The position numbers were made by a program, and so were the translations under genes. Below the pieces are notes generated by a model that was given only the letters and a program-made list of their open reading frames with translations, made no database searches and was not told where the DNA came from. 64,000 nucleotides of DNA from JAEUSG01 sp964590225 (GTDB lineage Bacteria > Fibrobacterota > OXYB2-FULL-49-7 > JAEUSG01). Shown here one piece after another: positions 45,404 through 53,117 of the stretch; the stretch's first letter is position 1, and each line of letters opens with the position of its first letter. The stretch is from the NCBI GenBank assembly GCA_964590225.1, contig CAZPWS010000004.1, positions 44,147 to 108,146 on the forward strand, given 5' to 3'.

Positions 45404-45978
45404 GGCTGTTTTCGACTACCGGGTTTAACAAGATCAACCTTTCTATCACATAAAGGGCATTTGTCCGGCTCATACTTAATTACATCCATCGATAAGAGCG
45501 ATTCGATATCTGTTCCAACTGAAGCATTCCCCCCACTCCGATCAACAATCACACCAACCGCCGATAATACCGCTCCCTTTTGCTGAACAAGAGCCGATAC
45601 CTCCCGTATAGAACGACCAGTCGTAAACACATCCTCTACAATAGCCACTCGCTCGCCCTTTGACAACTCAAATCCCCTTCGCAGCGACATAACCTCATTT
45701 TCTCTCTCAGAAAAAATTGTCCGTTTATTAAGTATTCTTCCCGTTTCTTGCGCTACAACAATGCCGCCTATCGCCGGACCGATAATTACATCAATTTCCT
45801 TAGACATAAGCCTCTTCGCTAGGTCCATGCAAAGAAGCGTCATATACTTTGGATACTGCAAAACCTTAGCGCACTGAAAGTAATTAGGGCTGTGCAAGCC
45901 AGAAGTCAGAAGAAAATGTCCTTCAAGATAGGCACCACTACTCTGAAACATTTCAAGAATTTCACTCTGTTTAAGCAT
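45400..45978 (-). CDS. pyrE: Orotate phosphoribosyltransferase
   Basis: Makes orotidine 5'-monophosphate in pyrimidine synthesis. 192 residues. The PRPP-binding motif is VAIVEDVFTTGRS, and the substrate regions GLHSPNYFQCAKVLQYP and IGPAIGGIVVAQE fit PyrE. A C-terminal CPLCDRK cysteine pair is an extra that resembles the ends of some thermophile and anaerobe PyrE proteins. It follows the LCP-like gene by 13 bp and overlaps the 79-residue gene by 4 bp. Confidence 0.94.
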   Translation of the reverse strand: MLKQSEILEMFQSSGAYLEGHFLLTSGLHSPNYFQCAKVLQYPKYMTLLCMDLAKRLMSKEIDVIIGPAIGGIVVAQETGRILNKRTIFSERENEVMSLRRGFELSKGERVAIVEDVFTTGRSIREVSALVQQKGAVLSAVGVIVDRSGGNASVGTDIESLLSMDVIKYEPDKCPLCDRKVDLVKPGSRKQP

Positions 45979-45991
45979 TAAACATCCTTTC

Positions 45992-47488
45992 TTATCTTAC
46001 AGCTTTGTAATCAAGTATTTCGAGTTTCCAGTTTTCCACAGAAGAAATAATGCTATATAAACTCATTACGGCATCGACATCCATATCGGTCTCAAGCCCA
46101 CCAAATATCTGTGACACAACAACTCTCGTAAGGACAATTTTACTCTTTACTATCTCGTTAAAAATTGCCCTTATAACCTGCTCCTGCCTTGCCATTCGTT
46201 CATCTTCCTTGGCAAGTTTTATAAATTCCTCAACCTGTTCCCCCGATAACTTGCTTACTCCCCCCCTGATACCAAGAAGGGCGGCAGTTTCATTATCAAC
46301 TTCAACAGGTATTCCTCCAACGATATCAATAGCTTTTCTTATATTTTCCCTGCCAAGTACGGCATGTCGATCAATCTTTTTCTTTAGCATTCTTTCAAGA
46401 ACGCTTACCGTAAGACGAACGCCCCCATACAAATAAACCTGCCCAAGCTCACCCACACCTTCAACAAATTCCGAAACAGGGGTAGAAGGCATCACTCTCG
46501 CCATTGACACAACACTCTTATCTTTGTCTATATCGGCTACAACATAGTAGTGAGGAACAATCATAAAAAGAAAACGACGGAGCTCTGCTTTTTTGCTGTA
46601 GTCTGATGTTTTTTCCACTGAATCGCTACGCATCATGATGCGCCTATCCTCTTCCCCATAAGCCGCAACTACAATCTCTTTCTGCAAATCGGCCGCCACC
46701 GTAGCTTTCTGCCCGTCATTAACGCTCAACCGTCTGTCAGACCCTTTTCGTCCGACATTAACCATCCCCCTTTTAACAAACAATACCGATGCGTCCTTTG
46801 TGTGGTCTATCTCTATCTCGGTTCCAGATATTTCTGCAATCATATACTGCGTTGAGAAACGCCAATGGATATTCGCAGGCTGGGGTTTGATATAACTCCA
46901 AAGATGACCTGAAAGAAGTTCAAAATGGATAACCAACCTGCCTCCATCGTCTGCTTCATAAAGTGATTCTATGCGCAATTCACTATTCCCCTGCAAGTCA
47001 ACAAGAGACTCATCTTCTAAGGATAATTCAGTTGTTGCACCAACACCTGTAACTAACCTTTCTCCCCCTCCCATAAAAGAGTTGGCTACAGCCTTTCCCT
47101 CCTTTCCTGCCTTATCTTTAATTCTAACATCACCCACTGCATAATTAAGCCTGCATGAACGACCGGTTCTTTCTTCAGTTTTCATTGCGACACTCTTATC
47201 CATCTTCCCTATCACGATAGATTCACCACTCTTGGCTTGTGCGTAAATATCAAGACCTGTCAAATCAGAATTGGGCAGAACCCCTGCAACCTTTAAAATC
47301 TCAAACCGTGTAGTTCCAAGCGGCACCATATATTTGCCAGGTTTTCGTACTATACCCTCAATAGTTACGGGAATTTCCTTCAACTCGTTTTCCTGTTTAT
47401 ACTTTAGATAGCCAGCAAGTCTAAACAAACCAAAGACAAAAACAAGGAGTAAAATCAGGATCAATGAGAACTTTTTTTCAACACTCAT
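45992..47488 (-). CDS. SLBB-FecR-LCP fusion protein of a polysaccharide module
   Basis: 498 residues. One membrane helix (about 8-25) is followed by three regions. Region 1 (about 38-95) is SLBB- or ComEA-like: VTIEGIVRKPGKYMVP, then SDLTGLDIYAQAKSGES. Region 2 (about 115-265) is a FecR-type beta domain: VGDVRIKDKAG, GERLVTGVGATTELSL and GSHLWSYI-like strands. Region 3 (about 300-450) is LytR-CpsA-Psr-like: ADIDKDKSVVSMAR, VDxVGGIPVEVDN-type IDIVGGIPVEV, and DERMARQEQV, which recalls the LCP DxxRxxRQ motif. The arginine of the usual IPRD loop is replaced (MARVMPS). It starts one base into the kinase gene's stop. LCP proteins attach polymers to the wall; here the role is inferred. Confidence 0.7.
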   Translation of the reverse strand: MSVEKKFSLILILLLVFVFGLFRLAGYLKYKQENELKEIPVTIEGIVRKPGKYMVPLGTTRFEILKVAGVLPNSDLTGLDIYAQAKSGESIVIGKMDKSVAMKTEERTGRSCRLNYAVGDVRIKDKAGKEGKAVANSFMGGGERLVTGVGATTELSLEDESLVDLQGNSELRIESLYEADDGGRLVIHFELLSGHLWSYIKPQPANIHWRFSTQYMIAEISGTEIEIDHTKDASVLFVKRGMVNVGRKGSDRRLSVNDGQKATVAADLQKEIVVAAYGEEDRRIMMRSDSVEKTSDYSKKAELRRFLFMIVPHYYVVADIDKDKSVVSMARVMPSTPVSEFVEGVGELGQVYLYGGVRLTVSVLERMLKKKIDRHAVLGRENIRKAIDIVGGIPVEVDNETAALLGIRGGVSKLSGEQVEEFIKLAKEDERMARQEQVIRAIFNEIVKSKIVLTRVVVSQIFGGLETDMDVDAVMSLYSIISSVENWKLEILDYKAVR

Positions 47489-50460
47489 TACTGAAACCTC
47501 CCCTCCTTAGTTATTTTCCAAAGTCCATTTTCCTTACGCCAATACATCAGCTTCCAGCCATAGTCGAAATTAGAACCTCCATCACCAGAATAGCCTTGAT
47601 AGAACTTTGCAACTGCTGTTGTTTCTGAGGCATGTATAAATTGCAACGAATCAACTAATATTTTCGCCTGTGGTGTGCCACTGCTAAAAATAGAATCTTT
47701 AAGCGAAATCCACTCTTTATAACCGCCATTTCTATACGAAAAGCGCGCTTGCGAATAAAAATTTCTATACTCAAAAATATTGCCTTTTTCCCACGCATTT
47801 TTCCATAATTCGGTCATTCTGCTCAACTCGCTAACCGTATGAACACTGTCTGCTCTAGCCGATGAAGCAAACCAACTATCGTTAGGCTTATATGAGATGG
47901 TAGTTTTAACAGATGAACTAACCGCTTCCTTTTCCGCCCCCAAAATCAATTTATGCCGTCTAACCGTCCCATAAACGAGACCCCCAACGATTAGTAGTAA
48001 CAGTACAGACAGTGCGATAACAACGATTTTTTTCCTGAACATTCCAAATCGAGCAAATAAGGATGCCACAAACTTCTTACTACGACCAAACCAATTCTTT
48101 ACCTCAACAACAGATTCTCTTATTGTAAAAAAGATAAATTCCTTAAAGTTTTTGGGCAGTTTGTTTGCCTCATTGTCGTCATCGTAGTAATAATATTTAC
48201 TCCTATAGTATGAATAATAGCTGTAATAACTGTAATAGTACGGATAGTAGCCACTTCTTTGTTCAACACCGTTAAACACCGCTCCAATAAGGTTAGCGCC
48301 TGCACGGGTAAGCGCGTTTTTCGCAAAAAGCATCGCTTTTTTCGGCGTTTTCATTGAGCGACCGATAATAATCGTGGAGTCAACATGCGGTACAAGCAGA
48401 AGAGCGTCCGATACAGGAACAATTGCCGGCGAATCAACCAGCACCACATCAAAGTGTTCCGCTCCATACTGAATAACCGTATCCAACGAAAGGCTCCCAA
48501 GTAGCTCTGCTGGATTTGGTGGTCTCGTTCCCGCTGGAATAACAGAGATCATTCCATCAAATACTTTCTTTTCAATTTTATCGAGCGACACCTGTCCCGC
48601 AAGATAATCTGAAAGACCAGGTTCTCTTTCGACGCCAAGTACTTTATGAATAGAGGCGCGACGAAGATCGCAATCTATTACAATCACTTTTTTACCATCA
48701 AGCGCAAATGAAATTGCCAAGTTGCACACCTTTGTAGTCTTTCCATCCCCCTGAATCGCACTTGTAACAAGAATTACCCTCTTTCTTGAATCCACATTTG
48801 TGTATCTGATGTTTGTACGCAAGGAACGATAGGGTTCAAGAATACTTGACTTACTTTCAAGATCTATAACCTTGCTGTCCTCATCCATGAGCGGAATTAT
48901 TCCAAGTATGGGAAGTCCCAGTTCATCCTCAACCTCCTGCGGATTTTTAACAGACTGATCAAGAAACTCGAGCGCGAACGCGAAGGCTGCACCAACAACT
49001 ATGCCGACAACAATAAAAGCAAGCAAACCAAAGCGGGAACCTTGTGGCATTGGCCGCGTAGGAATGGTAGCTACTTCCCATTGAACAATATCAGCAGACT
49101 GCATCTCGTACTTTATTCGCTGTTCCTGATACTTAGTTTGTAACAGCTGGTAAACCTGTTCGATATTCTGTTTATCTCGCTTCATACGGTGAAATTCAAG
49201 CTGAATAGCCGGAATTTGTGTAATGCGAGCCATAGCCTCTTTAAGTACACTTTCGAGTGCGGCGCGCTTCGCCCTCGCAGCATGGTTGGCAACGATAAGT
49301 CCGTTATATTCCTGCAAAAGAGATTGTCTGGTCTGATTCAAACTTCGGGTAGAAGTAATCTGGACATTACCTTCCTGATTTTTTTTTGCGAGCTCAGTAA
49401 GCTGGTTTATTTTTTCCCTGATTTGCTTGACTTTATAGTGCTGCTCGCCATATTCCGCGAGCGTGTTTGCAAGATCTATGTTGTGTTTTATTAGTCCTGC
49501 CTCAAGAGAGTTATCAAAGGTGTAGCTCTCCTCGACATATACCTTCAGCTCTTTAAGAAACCTCCTAACCTGAACTTGCCTCTCCTCATTCTCGATTATC
49601 ATTATATTTGTAGCTCTGATGTCTGCTTCAAGTCCAGAAAGTTTTGATAACTCGTCTCCACGACTCTCTTCGGAACCAACAATTTCATTATTCTCAATAA
49701 AAATCTTGAGAGCGTCCTCTTTCTCCCGAAGCTCTTTCTCTGTTACAACAATCTGCCGTTCTATGTACATTAGAGCGTCAGAAATATCCTTTCTATTAAG
49801 TTCGCCATTGAACTCAACAAAAACATGCGCAAGAGTATTGGCGATAGAAGTAGCCTCTGCTGGAATTTCAGAAACAGCCATTACCCTTATTATATTGGTC
49901 TCTTTCAACCTCTCCGTGGTTATTCTGCTACCAAGCGCTGCCGGCGTAAGATGCATATCTAATTTATCAAGAACCCGTTGAAGCACCTCTCTTGACTTAA
50001 TTGTATTTAGAAGTGTGTTTATTTTGGTTTGTCTGTCCCAGAAATACCCGGGGTCGAACTGTCCAACAGGATTCTGCTGCTTAAGCTGAATTAAAAGCTT
50101 TGTTTCAGCCTGATATCGATCAATTTTTCCGATATCCTTGAATAAGCCAATGAGAATAAAACCCACAACAGAAACAAGTAAAAGTTTTTTTCGCCTGAAA
50201 ACTATTGAGACATATTTTAATAGGTCGAAATCATCTTCTTTTTTTTTATCGGGCTGCGAGGGCTTCTTTTCACTCTTTGCACGAGTGGGTTGAGCTGCCT
50301 TTGCCACGGGAGATTCTTTTGCAACCGCAGAAGAGTCTATGTTATTTCGCGGTTTTAAGGAATCTTCACTGGCGTCGTATCCAAATTGGTCGTGAATTTT
50401 CTCGGAATCACCCTCACCAATTGTGGGCTGCGGCGGTAAATTTTCGTTTATCTTCTTCAT
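47488..50460 (-). CDS. Wzc-like BY-kinase polysaccharide co-polymerase with an extra periplasmic NTF2/Cds6-like domain
   Basis: 990 residues from the ATG at 50460, which overlaps the MinD-like stop as ATGA; the frame can extend to 50514. Numbering from this start: an N-terminal Lys/Pro-rich tail, TM1 near 92-109, a Wzz domain with long coiled coils, TM2 near 476-500, then a BY-kinase with Walker A VTSAIQGDGKTTK (565-577), Walker A' VIDCDLRRAS (594-603) and Walker B VVLVDSPA (671-678). The tyrosine cluster 738-759 has 15 Tyr in 22 residues. Unusually, the protein continues with a third membrane helix (about 811-831) and a C-terminal 110-residue domain like the Cds6/NTF2 fold (ELWKNAWEKGNIFEYRNFY; YWRKENGLWKITKEG). 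Confidence 0.9.
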   Translation of the reverse strand: MKKINENLPPQPTIGEGDSEKIHDQFGYDASEDSLKPRNNIDSSAVAKESPVAKAAQPTRAKSEKKPSQPDKKKEDDFDLLKYVSIVFRRKKLLLVSVVGFILIGLFKDIGKIDRYQAETKLLIQLKQQNPVGQFDPGYFWDRQTKINTLLNTIKSREVLQRVLDKLDMHLTPAALGSRITTERLKETNIIRVMAVSEIPAEATSIANTLAHVFVEFNGELNRKDISDALMYIERQIVVTEKELREKEDALKIFIENNEIVGSEESRGDELSKLSGLEADIRATNIMIIENEERQVQVRRFLKELKVYVEESYTFDNSLEAGLIKHNIDLANTLAEYGEQHYKVKQIREKINQLTELAKKNQEGNVQITSTRSLNQTRQSLLQEYNGLIVANHAARAKRAALESVLKEAMARITQIPAIQLEFHRMKRDKQNIEQVYQLLQTKYQEQRIKYEMQSADIVQWEVATIPTRPMPQGSRFGLLAFIVVGIVVGAAFAFALEFLDQSVKNPQEVEDELGLPILGIIPLMDEDSKVIDLESKSSILEPYRSLRTNIRYTNVDSRKRVILVTSAIQGDGKTTKVCNLAISFALDGKKVIVIDCDLRRASIHKVLGVEREPGLSDYLAGQVSLDKIEKKVFDGMISVIPAGTRPPNPAELLGSLSLDTVIQYGAEHFDVVLVDSPAIVPVSDALLLVPHVDSTIIIGRSMKTPKKAMLFAKNALTRAGANLIGAVFNGVEQRSGYYPYYYSYYSYYSYYRSKYYYYDDDNEANKLPKNFKEFIFFTIRESVVEVKNWFGRSKKFVASLFARFGMFRKKIVVIALSVLLLLIVGGLVYGTVRRHKLILGAEKEAVSSSVKTTISYKPNDSWFASSARADSVHTVSELSRMTELWKNAWEKGNIFEYRNFYSQARFSYRNGGYKEWISLKDSIFSSGTPQAKILVDSLQFIHASETTAVAKFYQGYSGDGGSNFDYGWKLMYWRKENGLWKITKEGRFQ

Positions 50461-51416
50461 CGACCGTTCAATGTTCCTAACTGAAGAATATTTCTTGTAA
50501 TGGCAGACAAACAAGAAACCGACCGTGCCTCCTTTGTAAGAGAAAGTGGCTTAATCTGCCTTACACTCTGCATAACCGCCTCGTCATAAACTACATAACC
50601 AACATAGATCATTTCTACTCCAAGATATTCTCGCACAATTTTCCTGAAATTTTCCTCTACAAGAACATCACTTTTGTTCCGTACCATATTTACCACAAGC
50701 CGCGGTCTATAGTTTAAGAGCATCTCTTTCATTGTAGCGGCCGCATCTGCAAATTCTCGCTCCACTGCAGAAATTAAGTTGGCTATACGATTAAATCCGC
50801 CAAGTTTCGGGTTGGCTAATTTAAGAACCGTTTCTTTAATACTTGGCTCATCATCAAATAAACTAACAAAACGGCGAACAAGCCCATTTTTAATAAATCC
50901 ATATGCATTTTCCACCGATGTTGGTTCGTTTGCAATCACCACAATCCCATTCGGAGAAAGCGCAAAAAAATCAGTGTTGTCCTCGTCTGCTCCTGCGCCA
51001 ACATCAACTACAACAAAATCAGTTTTAAGATCAGCGATTGCATTCATCAAACGCCTTTTCTGAACCGTTTTGGGATTTGTTGTATCAATTACACCTGTTG
51101 TTCCGGCAATCACTCTTACATCGGGATAAAGCGTATCGATCGCAAGTTCTTCGAGATTAGAAACTTTATTTGAAAAAAAATCATTTAGAGTTTTTGTGGG
51201 ATATCGCACACCAAGACTAAGGTGCAGGTTTGGTCCGGCAAGGTCGGCGTCAACAAGAACTACTCTTTTTCCCATTGCGGCCAGCTGGCAACCAATGCCA
51301 GATGCAACAGTACTTTTTCCTATACCGCCCTTTCCACCACCGACGGAAATAACAGAGACCGCCTTCTGCAGGAACGGAGGATTTACAGTTCCCATATTGT
51401 TTTGATTAGTTCGCAA
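50457..51416 (-). CDS. MinD/ParA-family ATPase in the polysaccharide module
   Basis: 319 residues. The deviant Walker A GGKGGIGKSTVA (about 27-38), VLVDADLAGPNLHLSLG and VVVDVGAGADEDNTDFF identify the MinD/FlhG/Mrp-like group. Such ATPases place complexes at membranes or cell poles. No amphipathic MinD-type C-terminal helix is obvious. It overlaps the Wza-like gene by 11 bp and the kinase start by 4 bp, so it is made with the export machinery. Its presence between Wza and Wzc homologues suggests it positions the export complex (inference). Confidence 0.88.
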   Translation of the reverse strand: MRTNQNNMGTVNPPFLQKAVSVISVGGGKGGIGKSTVASGIGCQLAAMGKRVVLVDADLAGPNLHLSLGVRYPTKTLNDFFSNKVSNLEELAIDTLYPDVRVIAGTTGVIDTTNPKTVQKRRLMNAIADLKTDFVVVDVGAGADEDNTDFFALSPNGIVVIANEPTSVENAYGFIKNGLVRRFVSLFDDEPSIKETVLKLANPKLGGFNRIANLISAVEREFADAAATMKEMLLNYRPRLVVNMVRNKSDVLVEENFRKIVREYLGVEMIYVGYVVYDEAVMQSVRQIKPLSLTKEARSVSCLSAITRNILQLGTLNGR

Positions 51417-52056
51417 GCCTCATCAAGCTGAAATAGACACTTAAAGTCAGGCTTGCTACGGAAAGCACTGTGGATATCATACTCCATGGTATTTGACGGG
51501 CACGGGGAACAAACATGGTATCACCAGGATATAAGAGAAATTCTTCCTCCTGGTTCGCCCCTTTTTGCTGGAATAAAACCTGTATGTCGAGTTCAAAAAT
51601 GTCACCGTTTGCCCTGACTATTTTGACAACCTTAGTTTTTGGATTTTTAAGTCCGCCAACCATTGCAAGCACTTTTAAAGCATCGGTAGGTTCAAAAATA
51701 CGAATTTCACCAGCGCGATTTACTTCACCTATAACGAAAATCCTGTTTGAAAAATACTGCTCAATAGAAACAGAAACTATGACATTATTCACATATGGAG
51801 CGAGCTTCTCCTCCATAATTTTAACGAGTTGATCGGATGTTAAGCCAGCCACATCAATTTCACCAACAACCGGATAATTAATTCTGCCATCAGGTCGGAT
51901 TCGATTTCTCTGGGAGAACTCAGGGTGTTCAATAACCTTGATTGATATTTCATCACCGGCCCTTAACACATACTCATTACGAGCTGCATCGGGCTTAGCG
52001 ACAACAACCAAAAGAGCAAAACAGCACAACAAAAACAATCTCATGGACAGACGCAA
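51406..52056 (-). CDS. Wza-like polysaccharide export protein
   Basis: 216 residues. A signal peptide (MRLFLLCCFALLVVVA) is followed by a polysaccharide-export domain (YVLRAGDEISIKVIEHPEF; IRPDGRINYPVVGEID; APYVNNVIVSVSIEQYF) and an SLBB domain (FVIGEVNRAGEIRIFEP). A C-terminal hydrophobic helix (VLSVASLTLSVYFSLM) could be a membrane anchor or the outer-membrane helix. I use the TTG at 52056, which follows GAGGAG closely; the ATG at 52044 has no ribosome site near it. It would form the outer-membrane channel for a polymer handled by the kinase encoded two genes downstream. Confidence 0.9.
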   Translation of the reverse strand: MRLSMRLFLLCCFALLVVVAKPDAARNEYVLRAGDEISIKVIEHPEFSQRNRIRPDGRINYPVVGEIDVAGLTSDQLVKIMEEKLAPYVNNVIVSVSIEQYFSNRIFVIGEVNRAGEIRIFEPTDALKVLAMVGGLKNPKTKVVKIVRANGDIFELDIQVLFQQKGANQEEEFLLYPGDTMFVPRARQIPWSMISTVLSVASLTLSVYFSLMRLAN

Positions 52057-52099
52057 ATATCTCCTCTGCTGTTTAGAGCAAGTTAATATCTATTTAACC

Positions 52100-53047
52100 C
52101 TATATAATTAATTCAGATACGGAAAAACCATTTTTTTTAGTAAAGAGAAATATTTTCTTTGCTGTGGGGGCAGACTCCTGTGCGCCAAATTTTGTAACCG
52201 AAAGAGCGGCAGCGGCAGACGCATACTGTACCGCTTCGTTGATGTTCATGTATTTTGCTAACGCCACCGCAAATGCTCCGTTAAATGTATCGCCTGCCGC
52301 AGTAGTATCCACAGCTTTTACCTTGTATGGGTGCTGATAAAACAGACCATCGTGTCCCGCATAAACAACACCTTTGGAACCCATAGTAACAAGGACACCT
52401 CTGCCAACCCCTTTCAGAAGAATATCTCGTGCAGCAGCCATAGCGTCCTCTTTTGAGTTAATGGCACGACCAGAAAGTAGCTCCGCTTCACCAAGATTGG
52501 GTGTCATGTAATCAATATTTTTTATTAGTCCAATTGGTAATTTTGCAGCCGGCGCAGGGTTGAGAATAACTAAAACACCGTTATTTTGAGCTATCTTCGC
52601 TGCTTCATAAACCGTATCCAATGGGGTCTCCAGTTGTAAAAGCAAAACACCGGCTGATTCAATTTTGCTCTTGAACTTGGTGACATCGGAAGGAGAAAGA
52701 AGGGCATTAGCTCCTGGCGCAACAGCAATCGAGTTTTCACCGGATTCAGCAACTGAGATTAAGGCAACACCGGAAGGCGCTTTTTTACTACGAATAACAC
52801 CACTGATATCTATACCCTCTTTCTCTAAAAAAGCGAAAGCTTTGTTCCCAAAATCATCGAGCCCCATTCGGCATAGAAAAAAGACCTCTCCACCAGCTCT
52901 CACAGCAGCTACCGCCTGATTTGCCCCTTTGCCACCTAAATGAACAGAAAATTTTCCGCCAAGCATAGTCTCGCCTGCAATCGGAAGGCGACTCAACCGT
53001 ACAACAAGATCGGTATTAGAACTTCCCACTACAGCAATTTTTTTCAT
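52100..53047 (-). CDS. rbsK: Ribokinase-like PfkB-family sugar kinase
   Basis: 315 residues from the ATG at 53047 (MKKIAVVGSSNTDLVVRL). PfkB signatures are GGKGANQAVAAVRAGG and DTTAAGDTFNGAFAVALAK, where the Asp in AAGD is the catalytic base. GSSNTDLV and the length fit ribokinase. No ribose transport or regulator genes are adjacent, so the substrate may be another pentose or a nucleoside sugar. The gene is divergent from the OmpA-family gene, leaving 70 bp. Confidence 0.9.
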   Translation of the reverse strand: MKKIAVVGSSNTDLVVRLSRLPIAGETMLGGKFSVHLGGKGANQAVAAVRAGGEVFFLCRMGLDDFGNKAFAFLEKEGIDISGVIRSKKAPSGVALISVAESGENSIAVAPGANALLSPSDVTKFKSKIESAGVLLLQLETPLDTVYEAAKIAQNNGVLVILNPAPAAKLPIGLIKNIDYMTPNLGEAELLSGRAINSKEDAMAAARDILLKGVGRGVLVTMGSKGVVYAGHDGLFYQHPYKVKAVDTTAAGDTFNGAFAVALAKYMNINEAVQYASAAAALSVTKFGAQESAPTAKKIFLFTKKNGFSVSELII

Positions 53048-53117
53048 TGTTTGACACTGCTCCCAATTTGTAGATATCTTATAATTTACCATTCATGACA
53101 TAGAAAGGGAAAATAAT

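Noticed and set aside
53057..53085. TTGACA and TATAAT hexamers upstream of the OmpA-family gene as a promoter
   Set aside because: The spacing is 23 bases, too long for a sigma-70 promoter. The TATAAT alone may still be a -10 box.
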